64,000 nucleotides of DNA from a virus. This document shows, one piece after another, positions 25,969-34,206 of this stretch. The notes under the pieces were generated by a model that saw nothing but the letters and a program-made list of their open reading frames with translations, did not search any database and had not been told where the DNA came from. The stretch spans positions 1 to 64,000 of IMG/VR virus record IMGVR_UViG_3300043823_000671; one strand, 5' to 3'. Position numbers and translations under genes: made by a program. Every line of letters begins with the position of its first letter. Within the stretch, counting starts at the first letter, position 1.

Positions 25969-28431
25969 ATGACACAAGTGGCGAACGAAGCGAAAGTAGA
26001 CGAACTCCTAGTTAGGGCAGTCAAAGCGGTTGCCAGTAACTGCGATGGGGCGACCGAACGAGACAGCATCGGATTCAACGGACCCGACTCAGCCTTCGGA
26101 AAGGCGCTCGCCGCCACACCTCCAGAAGTTTGGACAGCAGAAGTCCAGCGACGTGCATGGGAAATGATGCACAAATACCGCAACCAACTTTCGGATGCGG
26201 GAATTGACTACGACAAAATTGCAGAGCCGGTGGACAACGGACGTCGAGGCGAAATACGTTGCGTTGATGTCCGAGGCGGAAAACTATTTGTCTTTTTACC
26301 ATACGGCGATTCCGTCTACCCCCGCTCCGGCATTGGCGCAACGTGGAACCGTGAATATCGTGGGCACCTTATACCTGTAGCGAATTACGGGAAGGTCCTT
26401 GATTGGGCTATGCGAAATGGTCTGCCTGTATCCGACCAGGCGAAGTCGATTCTTCAACAAGCCGAGCCAACAAAAGTTAGTGCCGGTTCCGTAACGGTAA
26501 GAAACGGTTCCCTTGTTATCACAAGCGAATACAACCCCGCTTTGGTTGATGCAATTCGTGGGGTGCCATCACGCAAATGGGATGCAGAAAACAAAGTCTG
26601 GGTTTTCCCGCCAAGCATGATTACGTTGGTTCGCAAGATAGCCACAGAGTTCAACCTGCAATTGGGCGGTGACACAAACTCTTTTGAAGACGTTGAGGTT
26701 TCTTCGGGAGTAAGCATTTCGGTGCGGAACAGAATGTTTGCTTTGTCGTTCAACTACGACGCCCAACTTGTCTCTCAGGTTCGACAGATGCCGGGGGCAA
26801 AATGGTCAGCAAGCGACCGGGTCTGGCTAATACCCCTCGAAGCGTCCGAAGAAGTTTTTGTATTTTCACGTCAGTCTGAAGCGGTCATCTCCAACGAAGC
26901 AAGGGCTTTGTTTGGCGAAGCAGAAGAACTGCAAAAGATTATCGAGTCGAGCCAAGCCAGCGATGCTGAAATTGTTATCCCCGGTTTTGGAAACGACAAA
27001 TTCCAACTTTATCCATTCCAACGAGCAGGCGTTGCTTACGGCTTGCGAGCGATGGGGTATTCATACGACGGCGACCAATGGGTGCAAAACGTCGAGTCAA
27101 CTGGCGGAGTAATTATTGGCGATGAGATGGGTCTTGGTAAAACGAGTCAGGGTTTAGCACTACTAAAGGCGACCAACTCGTTCCCTGCCGTAATCGTATG
27201 CCCCGCAAGTTTGAAGTTGAACTGGAAGCGTGAAGCAGAACAGTGGATTGACGGGATTAAAGTCAAGGTGATATCCGGCACCAGTGGCGTTATGCCCGAC
27301 GCAGATATCTATGTAGTCAACTACGACATCCTTTCGTACTGGGTAGAAAAGTTCCCAACCATCCGAGGCATAGTTTTTGATGAAAGCCACTACATCAAAA
27401 ACCCACAGGCGCAACGGACAAAGGCATCAATTCGTCTGAGCGACAAAGTTGTCGATGGCGGAGTACGGGCTTGCCTGTCGGGTACACCGGTGGTCAATAG
27501 CCCGCTGGAACTACAACCGCAGTTGCGAGTAGTGAACCGCATAGAAGAATTCGGTGGTCGTAGTTTCCGCTCAACATACGGTCAGCCAAGTGCACGAAGC
27601 CTGGCATCACTCAACCGCAAGTTGCGCTCTTCTTGCTACGTGCGCCGTCGTAAGGCAGACGTTCTAACCGAGTTGCCACCGAAGCGCTGGAGTGAAGTAA
27701 TAGTAGAGGGCGACGCTGGCGTCATGAAGGAGTATCGCAAAGCGGAGAAAGACATTGTCGCTTACCTGACCGAACTTGCGCTAAAAACAGCACAAGAAGA
27801 AGGGGCAACAACCGAAGAAGCGAAGCACGAAGCATGGGTCAAGGCTCTCCGTGCTCGTAGCGCAGAACACCTTGTTGCGCTGTCAACGCTGAAGCAGTTG
27901 GCAGTAAAAGCAAAAATGAAAGTCGCCAAAGAATGGATTGAAGACTTTTTGACCAACGATAAAAAGTTGGTTGTGTTTGGCTGGCACCGTGATGTAGTCG
28001 ATGAAGTGGCGACAAACTTTAGCAACGGAATAAAAATCCAAGGTGGACTTAGCGCAGAAAAGCGCCAAGAAGCAGTAGACCTTTTTCAAAACTCCGATGA
28101 CCAAAAAGTTATTGCGTGCAATATAAAAGCGGCGGGCGTTGGTCTAACCCTAACTGCGTCAAGCGACGTACTCTTTCTTGAGCAAGGATGGACCCCAGGA
28201 GACATGGAGCAGGCGGTTGACCGGTGCCACCGTATTGGGCAACAAGACAGCGTTACGGGATGGTTGATGCTTGCACAAGACACCATTGATGAGGACATCG
28301 CCTCGCTTATCGACTCAAAAAGAAAAGTCGTAGACAAAGTGACAGATGGTCTCAGCGAAGACGAGCAGGAAGAGTCGATGGCTACGGAGTTGTTGATGGC
28401 GCTTGCACGGCGACACGGGGCGGAGGTTTAG
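25969..28431 (+). CDS. SNF2-family helicase with HARP-like repeats
   Basis: 820 residues from ATG 25969 with GGGAG upstream. The N-terminal 165 residues are unassigned. Two tandem HARP-like repeats follow (about 170-235 and 245-310; each has a VRNG/VRNR strand, an Asp and a K/R-W...VW finish). The SNF2 core has Walker A GDEMGLGKT at about 384, DESH at about 470 and the C-terminal DRCHRIGQ at about 750. The layout matches SMARCAL1/ZRANB3-like annealing helicases, found in phages as replication or fork-remodelling enzymes. Ends just before a terminator. Confidence 0.9.
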   Translation: MTQVANEAKVDELLVRAVKAVASNCDGATERDSIGFNGPDSAFGKALAATPPEVWTAEVQRRAWEMMHKYRNQLSDAGIDYDKIAEPVDNGRRGEIRCVDVRGGKLFVFLPYGDSVYPRSGIGATWNREYRGHLIPVANYGKVLDWAMRNGLPVSDQAKSILQQAEPTKVSAGSVTVRNGSLVITSEYNPALVDAIRGVPSRKWDAENKVWVFPPSMITLVRKIATEFNLQLGGDTNSFEDVEVSSGVSISVRNRMFALSFNYDAQLVSQVRQMPGAKWSASDRVWLIPLEASEEVFVFSRQSEAVISNEARALFGEAEELQKIIESSQASDAEIVIPGFGNDKFQLYPFQRAGVAYGLRAMGYSYDGDQWVQNVESTGGVIIGDEMGLGKTSQGLALLKATNSFPAVIVCPASLKLNWKREAEQWIDGIKVKVISGTSGVMPDADIYVVNYDILSYWVEKFPTIRGIVFDESHYIKNPQAQRTKASIRLSDKVVDGGVRACLSGTPVVNSPLELQPQLRVVNRIEEFGGRSFRSTYGQPSARSLASLNRKLRSSCYVRRRKADVLTELPPKRWSEVIVEGDAGVMKEYRKAEKDIVAYLTELALKTAQEEGATTEEAKHEAWVKALRARSAEHLVALSTLKQLAVKAKMKVAKEWIEDFLTNDKKLVVFGWHRDVVDEVATNFSNGIKIQGGLSAEKRQEAVDLFQNSDDQKVIACNIKAAGVGLTLTASSDVLFLEQGWTPGDMEQAVDRCHRIGQQDSVTGWLMLAQDTIDEDIASLIDSKRKVVDKVTDGLSEDEQEESMATELLMALARRHGAEV

Positions 28432-28436
28432 GAAAC

Positions 28437-28470
28437 AGAAAACCCCGCCATTTTGGTGACGGGGTTTTCT
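28437..28470 (+). terminator. intrinsic terminator after helicase
   Basis: Perfect 11-bp stem AGAAAACCCCG/CGGGGTTTTCT, with an inner CCA/TGG pair, immediately after the helicase stop. The right arm ends in TTTTCT. Confidence 0.85.
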
Positions 28471-28488
28471 CTGCTGGACATTGTGCAG

Positions 28489-28528
28489 GTTGGGCGTTTG
28501 CCCAACACCAGAGTATCGGTTTAGATAC
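28489..28528 (+). other. two hairpins upstream of tRNA
   Basis: GTTGGGC-gttt-GCCCAAC (28489-28506) is a perfect 7-bp hairpin. GTATC-ggttta-GATAC (28513-28528) follows and contains GGTTTAG, the recurring box. They may be tRNA-leader processing or promoter-proximal structures. Confidence 0.5.
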
Positions 28529-28545
28529 CGCTTTTGTTTAATCCT

Positions 28546-28620
28546 TCTGGGGTCGTCTAATAGGCAAGACGGCGGGTTTTGGTCCCGCTAATCAGGGTTC
28601 GAGTCCTTGCCCCAGAGCCA
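28546..28620 (+). tRNA. tRNA-Gln (anticodon TTG), CCA encoded
   Basis: 75 nt. Acceptor TCTGGGG pairs with CCCCAGA; anticodon stem GCGGG/CCCGC with loop TTTTGGT (anticodon TTG); T-arm AGGG TTCGAGT CCTT; discriminator G and encoded CCA. A D-arm GTC...GAC is present. It reads CAA codons, which are common in these phage genes. Confidence 0.93.
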
Positions 28621-28673
28621 AAACCAAGATTCAACTCAACCGTGGTATGGTTGACGGAGTAAAAGGAGAAATA

Positions 28674-28772
28674 ATGATTGAACGTTTTTTCGACACCGTT
28701 CTCTATGCGCTGTGGTTCCTGTTCGGCTACTCAGTCGCTGTGAAGGCAAAAAAGGACAAGGGTGCCAACTAA
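28674..28772 (+). CDS. tiny single-helix membrane protein
   Basis: 32 residues with AAGGAG upstream. One hydrophobic helix with aromatic residues (LYALWFLFGYSVAV) and a basic tail (KAKKDKG). Unknown. Confidence 0.5.
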   Translation: MIERFFDTVLYALWFLFGYSVAVKAKKDKGAN

Positions 28773-28905
28773 GCAAAACAACCTATGGGCGGTAGAAACG
28801 CCTCAAGGACAGATGTTATTTCGCTTTGAAAAAAGCGCACTAATCGCAGAGGAATGCGTAAAAGAAATGAAGGGAGAAACATGGCAATTGTCATTGGAGT
28901 CATAG
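28762..28905 (+). CDS. small protein, unknown
   Basis: 47 residues from GTG, overlapping both neighbours. Amphipathic sequence with FRFEKSALIAEECVKEMKG. No strong ribosome site. Kept because it fills the gap and shows coding-like composition. Confidence 0.35.
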   Translation: MPTKQNNLWAVETPQGQMLFRFEKSALIAEECVKEMKGETWQLSLES

Positions 28906-28958
28906 TCGTTTTGGCTAGTGTGTATCTATTATCTGGCGGAGAGGAAACAAATGCCTGA
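28881..28958 (+). CDS. tiny single-helix membrane protein
   Basis: 25 residues: one hydrophobic helix (MAIVIGVIVVLASVYLLSGG) and an acidic tail. AGGGAG upstream and an 8-nt overlap with the next start. Confidence 0.45.
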   Translation: MAIVIGVIVVLASVYLLSGGEETNA

Positions 28959-29139
28959 CAACAACGATTTCACGGAAATCGAAATAGAATTCTCTGAAGA
29001 AGAGGCAGAGGCTATTCGAAAAGCCTCATCCCTCAAGGGCGTAACGTTCGAAAAGTACGTTGAAGATGCGCTCGCCTCTTTCATCACCAGATGGAAAGAG
29101 AATGCCAATGGACAACCAGACTCCGAGACCGAGGGATAA
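28951..29139 (+). CDS. ribbon-helix-helix-like protein
   Basis: 62 residues from ATG 28951 with GAGAGGAAA upstream. An N-terminal beta strand (FTEIEIEFSEE) is followed by helix-turn-helix (EAEAIRKASSLKGVTFEKYVEDALASF), the CopG/Arc layout. Probably a small DNA-binding regulator. Confidence 0.6.
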   Translation: MPDNNDFTEIEIEFSEEEAEAIRKASSLKGVTFEKYVEDALASFITRWKENANGQPDSETEG

Positions 29140-29533
29140 AAGCCCCTGGGCTACCTCTACTCCGGGGTTGTCGCCAGAAGAAGTAACGAAGAGGATTAAT
29201 CAGAAAATGGTTGATTCGTTTGGGGACGACTACCCAACCATCTGGGCGGGAGCAGTGGCAATAGCCAGACCCAAAGGCGCTTCGATATTTGACTGGATAG
29301 AAAAGTTGGAATCAGCAAGGGCGTTGCCAACGTACCTTGAGCGCAGAACCGCACTCTACGAACTTATAGTCGAGTACGCAGAAAAACTGGAAAATCAAGA
29401 AGCACGTGAAAACGTTGCTAAAAAATTGGAAAGAGTCAATTTGAATCGTGAGATAAACGAGGATAAGTTTGACTACGAGTACAGAAGTACAAACGAAAAA
29501 AGGGAAGAGCAATACAAATGGTGGAACAACTAG
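29108..29533 (+). CDS. charged helical protein, unknown
   Basis: 141 residues from ATG 29108 (ATG 29102 also possible), overlapping the RHH gene by 32 nt and the WhiB gene by 16 nt. Largely helical and very rich in Glu/Lys/Arg in the last 80 residues. No family recognised. Placement just before WhiB suggests co-expression. Confidence 0.6.
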   Translation: MDNQTPRPRDKSPWATSTPGLSPEEVTKRINQKMVDSFGDDYPTIWAGAVAIARPKGASIFDWIEKLESARALPTYLERRTALYELIVEYAEKLENQEARENVAKKLERVNLNREINEDKFDYEYRSTNEKREEQYKWWNN

Positions 29534-29769
29534 GTGACTACTGGTGGGAAAATGCCTCATGCAAGGGCATGGATACCGAAATCTTTTTCCCCGAACGAGG
29601 GCGCTCGCACTTGTCGGAGCGAGTCATCTTTGAGGTGTGCGGTAACTGCCCCGTGCAGGAGAAGTGTCTTGAGTATGCAATTGAAAACGACTGCACCGTC
29701 GGATACTACGGTGGCGTCAGTGCTAGGAACCGTCGAGTTGCTCGTCAACGAAATGTTTGGGTCGCATAA
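29518..29769 (+). CDS. whiB: WhiB-family iron-sulfur regulator (copy 1)
   Basis: 83 residues. Cysteines at 15, 41, 44 and 50 (C...CxxCxxxxxC) with EIFFPERG between the first two, and GYYGGVSARNRR after, define the WhiB family. These bind a 4Fe-4S cluster and the sigma factor region 4, changing promoter choice; phage versions (for example TM4 WhiBTM4) can block host WhiB. The G[VI]WGG turn is GYYGG here. Overlaps both neighbours, in the operon 28951-30322. Confidence 0.9.
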   Translation: MVEQLGDYWWENASCKGMDTEIFFPERGRSHLSERVIFEVCGNCPVQEKCLEYAIENDCTVGYYGGVSARNRRVARQRNVWVA

Positions 29770-29936
29770 TGGCTAAGTGGCGCATTAGGCACGATGCGAG
29801 GATTGCACGGGCTTATGAATCGCACATTATTGAAGCCCACAACATCAACCACGCAGAATCACTAATGCGAGCGACGGAAGACCTCGACTGGGACAGCGGG
29901 CGCTTCGATTGGACTATTGAAATGGTGGCTGAGTGA
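29769..29936 (+). CDS. small basic/acidic protein, unknown
   Basis: 55 residues, start overlapping the WhiB stop (TAATG) and stop overlapping the next GTG. His and Arg-rich N-terminal helix, acidic C-terminus with WTIEMVAE. No family recognised, but its coupling to WhiB is tight. Confidence 0.5.
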   Translation: MAKWRIRHDARIARAYESHIIEAHNINHAESLMRATEDLDWDSGRFDWTIEMVAE

Positions 29937-30322
29937 GCGAAACGGTTGGACGCTGGACCATAGACGCAAGCGGGAAACTCGTAGCGGTGCGGGGGGCAAG
30001 GAACAGCACCGGCTCTCCAGGCGAGCACGGCACTGCGAATATGTACTTCACCAAAAAGTGCAGATGTAAACCCTGTCGCAAGGCGGCAACTGAGTACAGC
30101 AAGATGGTTCGCTATCAGCGCTATGCGACACCATACGAAAAAATCCCACACGGCACAAAAAACGGGTACTGCAACTACGGGTGTAGGTGCAAGCCATGCC
30201 TCAAAGCAGTGCAGGCGTACAAGAAAAAGTACACACAATCACCAGAGTCAAAGAAGCGCCAGAACGAAAAGCGAAACGAGAGACGTCGCTTGCAACGGGA
30301 AGCGCTAAGGGGCGCCAACTAG
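29933..30322 (+). CDS. protein with duplicated HGT-x-Y-x-CRCKPC motif
   Basis: 129 residues from GTG. Two copies of a His-Gly-Thr...Tyr...Cys-Arg-Cys-Lys-Pro-Cys unit at about residues 31-55 and 72-96, each followed by a basic helix, then a Lys/Arg-rich tail. The unit could bind zinc and nucleic acid. A related pattern (LYGEPMYTIENGGCGC) ends the second WhiB protein at 57.6 kb. Function unknown. Confidence 0.65.
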   Translation: MSETVGRWTIDASGKLVAVRGARNSTGSPGEHGTANMYFTKKCRCKPCRKAATEYSKMVRYQRYATPYEKIPHGTKNGYCNYGCRCKPCLKAVQAYKKKYTQSPESKKRQNEKRNERRRLQREALRGAN

Positions 30323-30344
30323 AACCCCGTTGTAGCATTGATGC

Positions 30345-31556
30345 ATGGGAATCAACGTTTCAGCGGAAGTAATAGCAATTGACAGCATCAAGCCCCACCC
30401 GCTCAACCCACGGCTGGGCGACATTGTCGCTATTGCGGACTCGCTAAAAACCCACGGTCAGTACTCACCGGTCGTCATTTGGAATGACACCATCATCGCT
30501 GGAACGCACACCTGGAAAGCGGCAAAATCCCTTGGGTGGAAGGAAATAGCGGTAACACGCTACAAGGGCGATGAAGACAGCGCCATGAGGGTCCTGGTAG
30601 CCGATAACAGGACGAGTGACATAGCGGTCTACAACAATGAAATACTTCTACAGTTGCTAAAAGCAGTCCCAGAATTGGATGGGACGGGCTGGGAAACAGC
30701 GGAGATAGAAGCGCTAAATATCTCTCACGAACTCGATTCCGGCGGGGTGGCAGGTGCTGGCGGTGGCGGAGCGGGTAAAAAAGACGGCGCCGAAACAGTC
30801 AAAATACGTATCGGTGAGTTTCAGGGCGACCTCGACCCAGAAATTTACGGCATTTGGATACAAAGCCTTATCGATGCGGTTGGCGAAAAAAAGGCGAAGA
30901 TAAATAAAGAACTGAGGGACCGTCTAGATGTCCCCAAGGAACCGAGGGCGCCCAAAAAAGACACCAAAGAGCCTCCAAAGCCCCGTTTGAGCCAGCAAAA
31001 TTTCAGCATGGGCGAGACGACCCTCGAACCCATATCGAGCCTAAAAAGGTATCCAGCGAACCCCAGAGAAGGCGATATAGGTGCAATCAGCGAGTCGCTC
31101 AGGACCCTGGGGCAATACCGACCCGTTGTCGTCAACCGCTCCACGAGGGAAATCCTGAAAGGCAACCACACCGTAGCGGGCGCTTCGTCGCTTGGCTGGA
31201 CGGAAATAGCGGTCGTCTGGGTCGACGTAGACACCGTCGAGGCTACCAAAATTGTTCTCGTAGACAACAAAACCTCAGACAAAGCGACCTACGACAAAGA
31301 CCTGCTCACTGGAGTTTTGGAAGATATCAGCACCCTGGAAGGTACGGGCTTCGATGCCGACGACTTCCACCAAGAAATTCGTGGGAACGATACGACACCA
31401 AAGCAATCCAAAGTCAAGTTTAGGATTGGTGAGTACGGATTTACAAGCACGCAAAACGTTTACGAAACGTGGCGGGAAGAAGTTGACCTACCAAACGATG
31501 CTCTACATCGACTGGGGTTGCCGTTGACCGCCCTTGTAAACAAGACCGAGGAATAA
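30345..31556 (+). CDS. tandem ParB/sulfiredoxin-like domain protein
   Basis: 403 residues holding two diverged copies of one unit. Copy 1 (about 5-125) has HPLNPRLGDI, then GQYSPVVI...IIAGTHTWKAAKSLGW. Copy 2 (about 225-345) has YPANPREGDI...GQYRPVVV...ILKGNHTVAGASSLGW. Each copy is followed by a K-x-R-I-G-E-(F/Y) segment. This is the ParB-like fold used in phage modification and nuclease proteins. TAGCAT is 6 nt before ATG, with no Shine-Dalgarno. It lies in the island with methyltransferases and a GNAT fusion, so a DNA-modification role is likelier than partition. Confidence 0.8.
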   Translation: MGINVSAEVIAIDSIKPHPLNPRLGDIVAIADSLKTHGQYSPVVIWNDTIIAGTHTWKAAKSLGWKEIAVTRYKGDEDSAMRVLVADNRTSDIAVYNNEILLQLLKAVPELDGTGWETAEIEALNISHELDSGGVAGAGGGGAGKKDGAETVKIRIGEFQGDLDPEIYGIWIQSLIDAVGEKKAKINKELRDRLDVPKEPRAPKKDTKEPPKPRLSQQNFSMGETTLEPISSLKRYPANPREGDIGAISESLRTLGQYRPVVVNRSTREILKGNHTVAGASSLGWTEIAVVWVDVDTVEATKIVLVDNKTSDKATYDKDLLTGVLEDISTLEGTGFDADDFHQEIRGNDTTPKQSKVKFRIGEYGFTSTQNVYETWREEVDLPNDALHRLGLPLTALVNKTEE

Positions 31557-31558
31557 AC

Positions 31559-31951
31559 GTGGACGAACTAAACGAAATTGCGGACTGGTTGGACCAAGCA
31601 GATAACGAAAATGTTATTTCCAAGTCCGGCGAGACATATGTTCCACCACAAGGAGTCCAAGACTCAGCAAAGCAAGCCCTCGAATGGATGGCTGATGGCA
31701 AGGCTGGAGTTGGGTTTACGTCCGTCGGGCGAAAGCGTGCAAGCGACCTAGCCAACGGTCACCACGTCTCAGAGAAAACGCTACGACGCATGAAGGCATA
31801 CTTCGACCGTCACCAACCCGACAAAAAGTCTCCGCACTGGGACGAGCCGAGCCCGGGGAAAGTTGCGTGGTACGCATGGGGCGGTGACCCTGGCTACTCA
31901 TGGGCTAAAAAAATGGTCGACCAATTCAACCGAGCCGACGAGAAGAAGTAG
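31559..31951 (+). CDS. conserved phage protein with WGGDPG motif
   Basis: 130 residues from GTG with GAGGAA upstream. Recognisable pattern: VPPQGVQDSAKQALEW...RASDLANG...RMKAYFDRHQPDK...PGKVAWYAWGGDPGYSWA. I recall this domain in actinophage proteins near head genes, alone or fused, with no assigned activity. It precedes the tagged peptidase gene by 17 nt, which suggests they work together. Confidence 0.65.
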   Translation: MDELNEIADWLDQADNENVISKSGETYVPPQGVQDSAKQALEWMADGKAGVGFTSVGRKRASDLANGHHVSEKTLRRMKAYFDRHQPDKKSPHWDEPSPGKVAWYAWGGDPGYSWAKKMVDQFNRADEKK

Positions 31952-31968
31952 TCAGAAAGTCTATTCAA

Positions 31969-33579
31969 ATGCCAGAGGAACTTACTCTCATTCAAAAACT
32001 CGCCATCATCATGAAGGGCGACGTTCCGGGTCATGAGTTTCATGGCAATCAATACACGGGTGGCGAAGGGGCAACGGGGGAAGGTCTACTAACCGGAGCA
32101 CAAGTTAAGTCCGCAATTTTCTCCCCCAAAGGCATTGAAGCATTTAATCAAGTGATGATGAAACAGGGTTACCTCGCCTATCCAAATAACCACCCCATGT
32201 TTGGCGGTTGCGGAGTGGTCGCTAAAGCGTTGCTCAACATTTACCCCAACGGGAAAATGGTTGCTATTGGCGACCGAATAACGCCAGAAGAAGGGCAAAA
32301 CTACCCGCCTATTTTCGTTCAGCACTATGCAGTGCAAATTGGACCAGATAAGTTTGTTGATGCCGAAGGCGAAAGAAGTTTCGAACAAATAAAGAAAGAC
32401 TCAGACCCATTTTCATTTACCTCTAGGTGGGAAGTTGAGCCCGCCACGCCAAGCCTTATATCAAGGTTCCAAAGCATCGCTACTTGCACCGACCAAGAAG
32501 CCAAAGACTACGCCAACGCATTACTGGAGGCGAGTGGCAGTGACCAAGTAGTCAAGGGCGACAAGCCCGGGCACGACTTCCACGGCAATCAGTATGAAGA
32601 AGTCGCAAGCGAAGGAACCCAAAAAGTAGACAACGTTTTTGGGTACAAATTGCCAACTGGGTGGAGTCGCCTCGTGGACCAAAATGGTAAAGACGTTGAC
32701 CCGTCCGTCGTCACCCTCGTTTCCGACAAGGGGAACAAAGCAATTTTCCCAGAGTACCCAGACGACAACCCGTCACGGATGTCTGACCCGTCAGCCAATT
32801 TCTGGCAACCGGCGCTACCCGAAGCAAAATCAGCAATGGCGACAATCGACCAGTACGCATCCGGCGTCACTTTGAATTTCTTGAACCAAGCCGGTAAAAA
32901 CGCAATGGGCGCATTTAACCCCAAGCACCCAGACACCATCGAAATTGGCAATTACAGGAAATGGAATCCAGAAACACGCCTAAGCAACGGTAAGACCGCA
33001 GAAACCCCCCACAACAGCATCAATCCACCTTATGGCGAACTAGGTGGCTGGAGCGTAAGCAGTATGTTCAAGGGTGGTGACGGTATACGGGCAACCGTAC
33101 TGCACGAATTGGGTCATTTGACTTTTTTTGGCACCGGACACGAAGTGAACAAAATCTACGACGTGCTGGAGCAGACCAAAAAAGATATCGGTGACACCGG
33201 GCGAGCGGTCAATTGGGAAAACGCACACGTTGCGTCAATCCGCAGGGCGCTCGTGGCATCATCAAAAAACTACTCGGGCATAATTCTTGAAGGCAAAGAC
33301 TACAAGTTTTCATACGACGAGCGAGGTAAGCCAAACGTCGACGAACTTACCCAACGAATTATTGATGATGGCGTGGATGCGACATTCCCCCTTACGGAAG
33401 CGCAAGCAAGCACCCTATCCAGGTATGGGACCACAAGATATGGTGCGACAAACTTGGGCGAAATGTTCGCAGAAACATACGCAATGTATAGAACACCTCA
33501 GTTTGAGATGACGCCACTAATGTCGAACATGGCAAAAGCATTCAACTGGGGCGAACGACCCAACCAAGGACAGCAATAA
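31969..33579 (+). CDS. tagged protein with papain-like and HExxH peptidase domains
   Basis: 536 residues. Tag copy 1 (KGDVPGHEFHGNQYTGG) at about 16-32 and copy 2 (KGDKPGHDFHGNQY) at about 196-209. Between them lies a possible papain/transglutaminase-like domain with Cys81 (GGCGVVAKALL), His119 (VQHYAVQIG) and Asp131 (FVDAEG). After copy 2, HELGH at 379-383 and a downstream GEMFAETYAMY (Glu498/Glu502 as third ligand candidate) mark a zinc metallopeptidase. Signal peptide and transmembrane segments are absent. Two enzymes joined by repeated tags is an unusual build and fits an injected effector or a head-maturation component. Catalysis is inferred. Confidence 0.75.
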   Translation: MPEELTLIQKLAIIMKGDVPGHEFHGNQYTGGEGATGEGLLTGAQVKSAIFSPKGIEAFNQVMMKQGYLAYPNNHPMFGGCGVVAKALLNIYPNGKMVAIGDRITPEEGQNYPPIFVQHYAVQIGPDKFVDAEGERSFEQIKKDSDPFSFTSRWEVEPATPSLISRFQSIATCTDQEAKDYANALLEASGSDQVVKGDKPGHDFHGNQYEEVASEGTQKVDNVFGYKLPTGWSRLVDQNGKDVDPSVVTLVSDKGNKAIFPEYPDDNPSRMSDPSANFWQPALPEAKSAMATIDQYASGVTLNFLNQAGKNAMGAFNPKHPDTIEIGNYRKWNPETRLSNGKTAETPHNSINPPYGELGGWSVSSMFKGGDGIRATVLHELGHLTFFGTGHEVNKIYDVLEQTKKDIGDTGRAVNWENAHVASIRRALVASSKNYSGIILEGKDYKFSYDERGKPNVDELTQRIIDDGVDATFPLTEAQASTLSRYGTTRYGATNLGEMFAETYAMYRTPQFEMTPLMSNMAKAFNWGERPNQGQQ

Positions 33580-33728
33580 TGGAAAAGCCAAATCTCAAAA
33601 ACGGGATGGCGGAAATTTCGTATGTCGAGACAGAGCGTGGCGGGTACACCGCCATCGGAAAATACTTTTTGTCTCGGGATGGTGAACTGAAGCCAGAGTC
33701 TGAGTACAGCGAAGAAAACGAGATGTAG
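33579..33728 (+). CDS. small protein, unknown
   Basis: 49 residues, start overlapping the peptidase stop (TAATG). Acidic, with AEISYVETERGGYTAIGKYF. The operon ends here. Confidence 0.5.
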   Translation: MEKPNLKNGMAEISYVETERGGYTAIGKYFLSRDGELKPESEYSEENEM

Positions 33729-33765
33729 GCACCAGTTTCCAAAACTGGCGCAACGAAAATCACCA

Positions 33766-33783
33766 TAAGTAAGTGATTACTTA
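33766..33783. other. TAAGTA/TACTTA palindrome
   Basis: TAAGTA-agtgat-TACTTA lies 28 nt before a promoter. The same arms occur at 40911-40924 (TAAGTA-gt-TACTTA) in another gene-free stretch. A protein-binding site is possible. Confidence 0.35.
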
Positions 33784-33810
33784 ATCATTCAAATCTTTAG
33801 CCCGGGTTAC

Positions 33811-33839
33811 TTGACACCAGTACACCAGGTCACTACAGT
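33811..33839 (+). promoter_or_regulatory. sigma70-type promoter
   Basis: TTGACA (33811-33816), 17-bp spacer, TACAGT (33834-33839), then AAAGGAG and ATG 33869. Well-formed and probably constitutive. Confidence 0.75.
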
Positions 33840-33868
33840 GTGCTACACCTAGTTAAAGGAGTAGCCAC

Positions 33869-34066
33869 ATGGCATCAATCCTCATTTTGGCAGTAGTCGT
33901 GTTGTACTGGTTCTGCCTAATCGAAGCAATTCTCATCCCGGGTCCGCAGTGGCTCCGGGCTGGAAAGAGCAAGGGCGCATGGGTCACGTTGCTCATTTTC
34001 TTCGGAATCTTTGCAGGAATCCCGTACCTAATCAGCATTCGTAACGCCGTTAAGTCGGCTAAGTAG
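33869..34066 (+). CDS. two-helix membrane protein (PLDc_N-like)
   Basis: 65 residues, AAAGGAG upstream. Two transmembrane helices (about 3-24 and 38-58) with a basic linker; the layout resembles the short PLDc_N-type membrane proteins of actinobacteria. It has its own promoter. Function unknown. Confidence 0.6.
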   Translation: MASILILAVVVLYWFCLIEAILIPGPQWLRAGKSKGAWVTLLIFFGIFAGIPYLISIRNAVKSAK

Positions 34067-34127
34067 CAATTGGCGGTACGTCTAACTAAACGTTATTCGT
34101 ACTTCTAATTGACAAAAGTTCGTTCGT

Positions 34128-34161
34128 CGGTACCCGGTTTTCCCTTACTTCCCGGGTACCG
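34128..34161 (+). promoter_or_regulatory. hairpin in leader of ABC-GNAT gene
   Basis: Perfect 10-bp stem CGGTACCCGG/CCGGGTACCG with a pyrimidine-rich 14-nt loop, about 45 nt before GTG 34207. No T tract follows, so it is more likely a leader structure than a terminator. TTGACA at 34110 lacks a good -10. Confidence 0.45.
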
Positions 34162-34206
34162 GCGGGCGTCCCAAGCCGAGCGTGCTAAAAGCCGATAGGA
34201 CCGAAC

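Noticed and set aside
33732-33748. Hairpin CCAGTTT/AAACTGG as a terminator
   Set aside because: The stem is short and no T tract follows, so it is not called as one.
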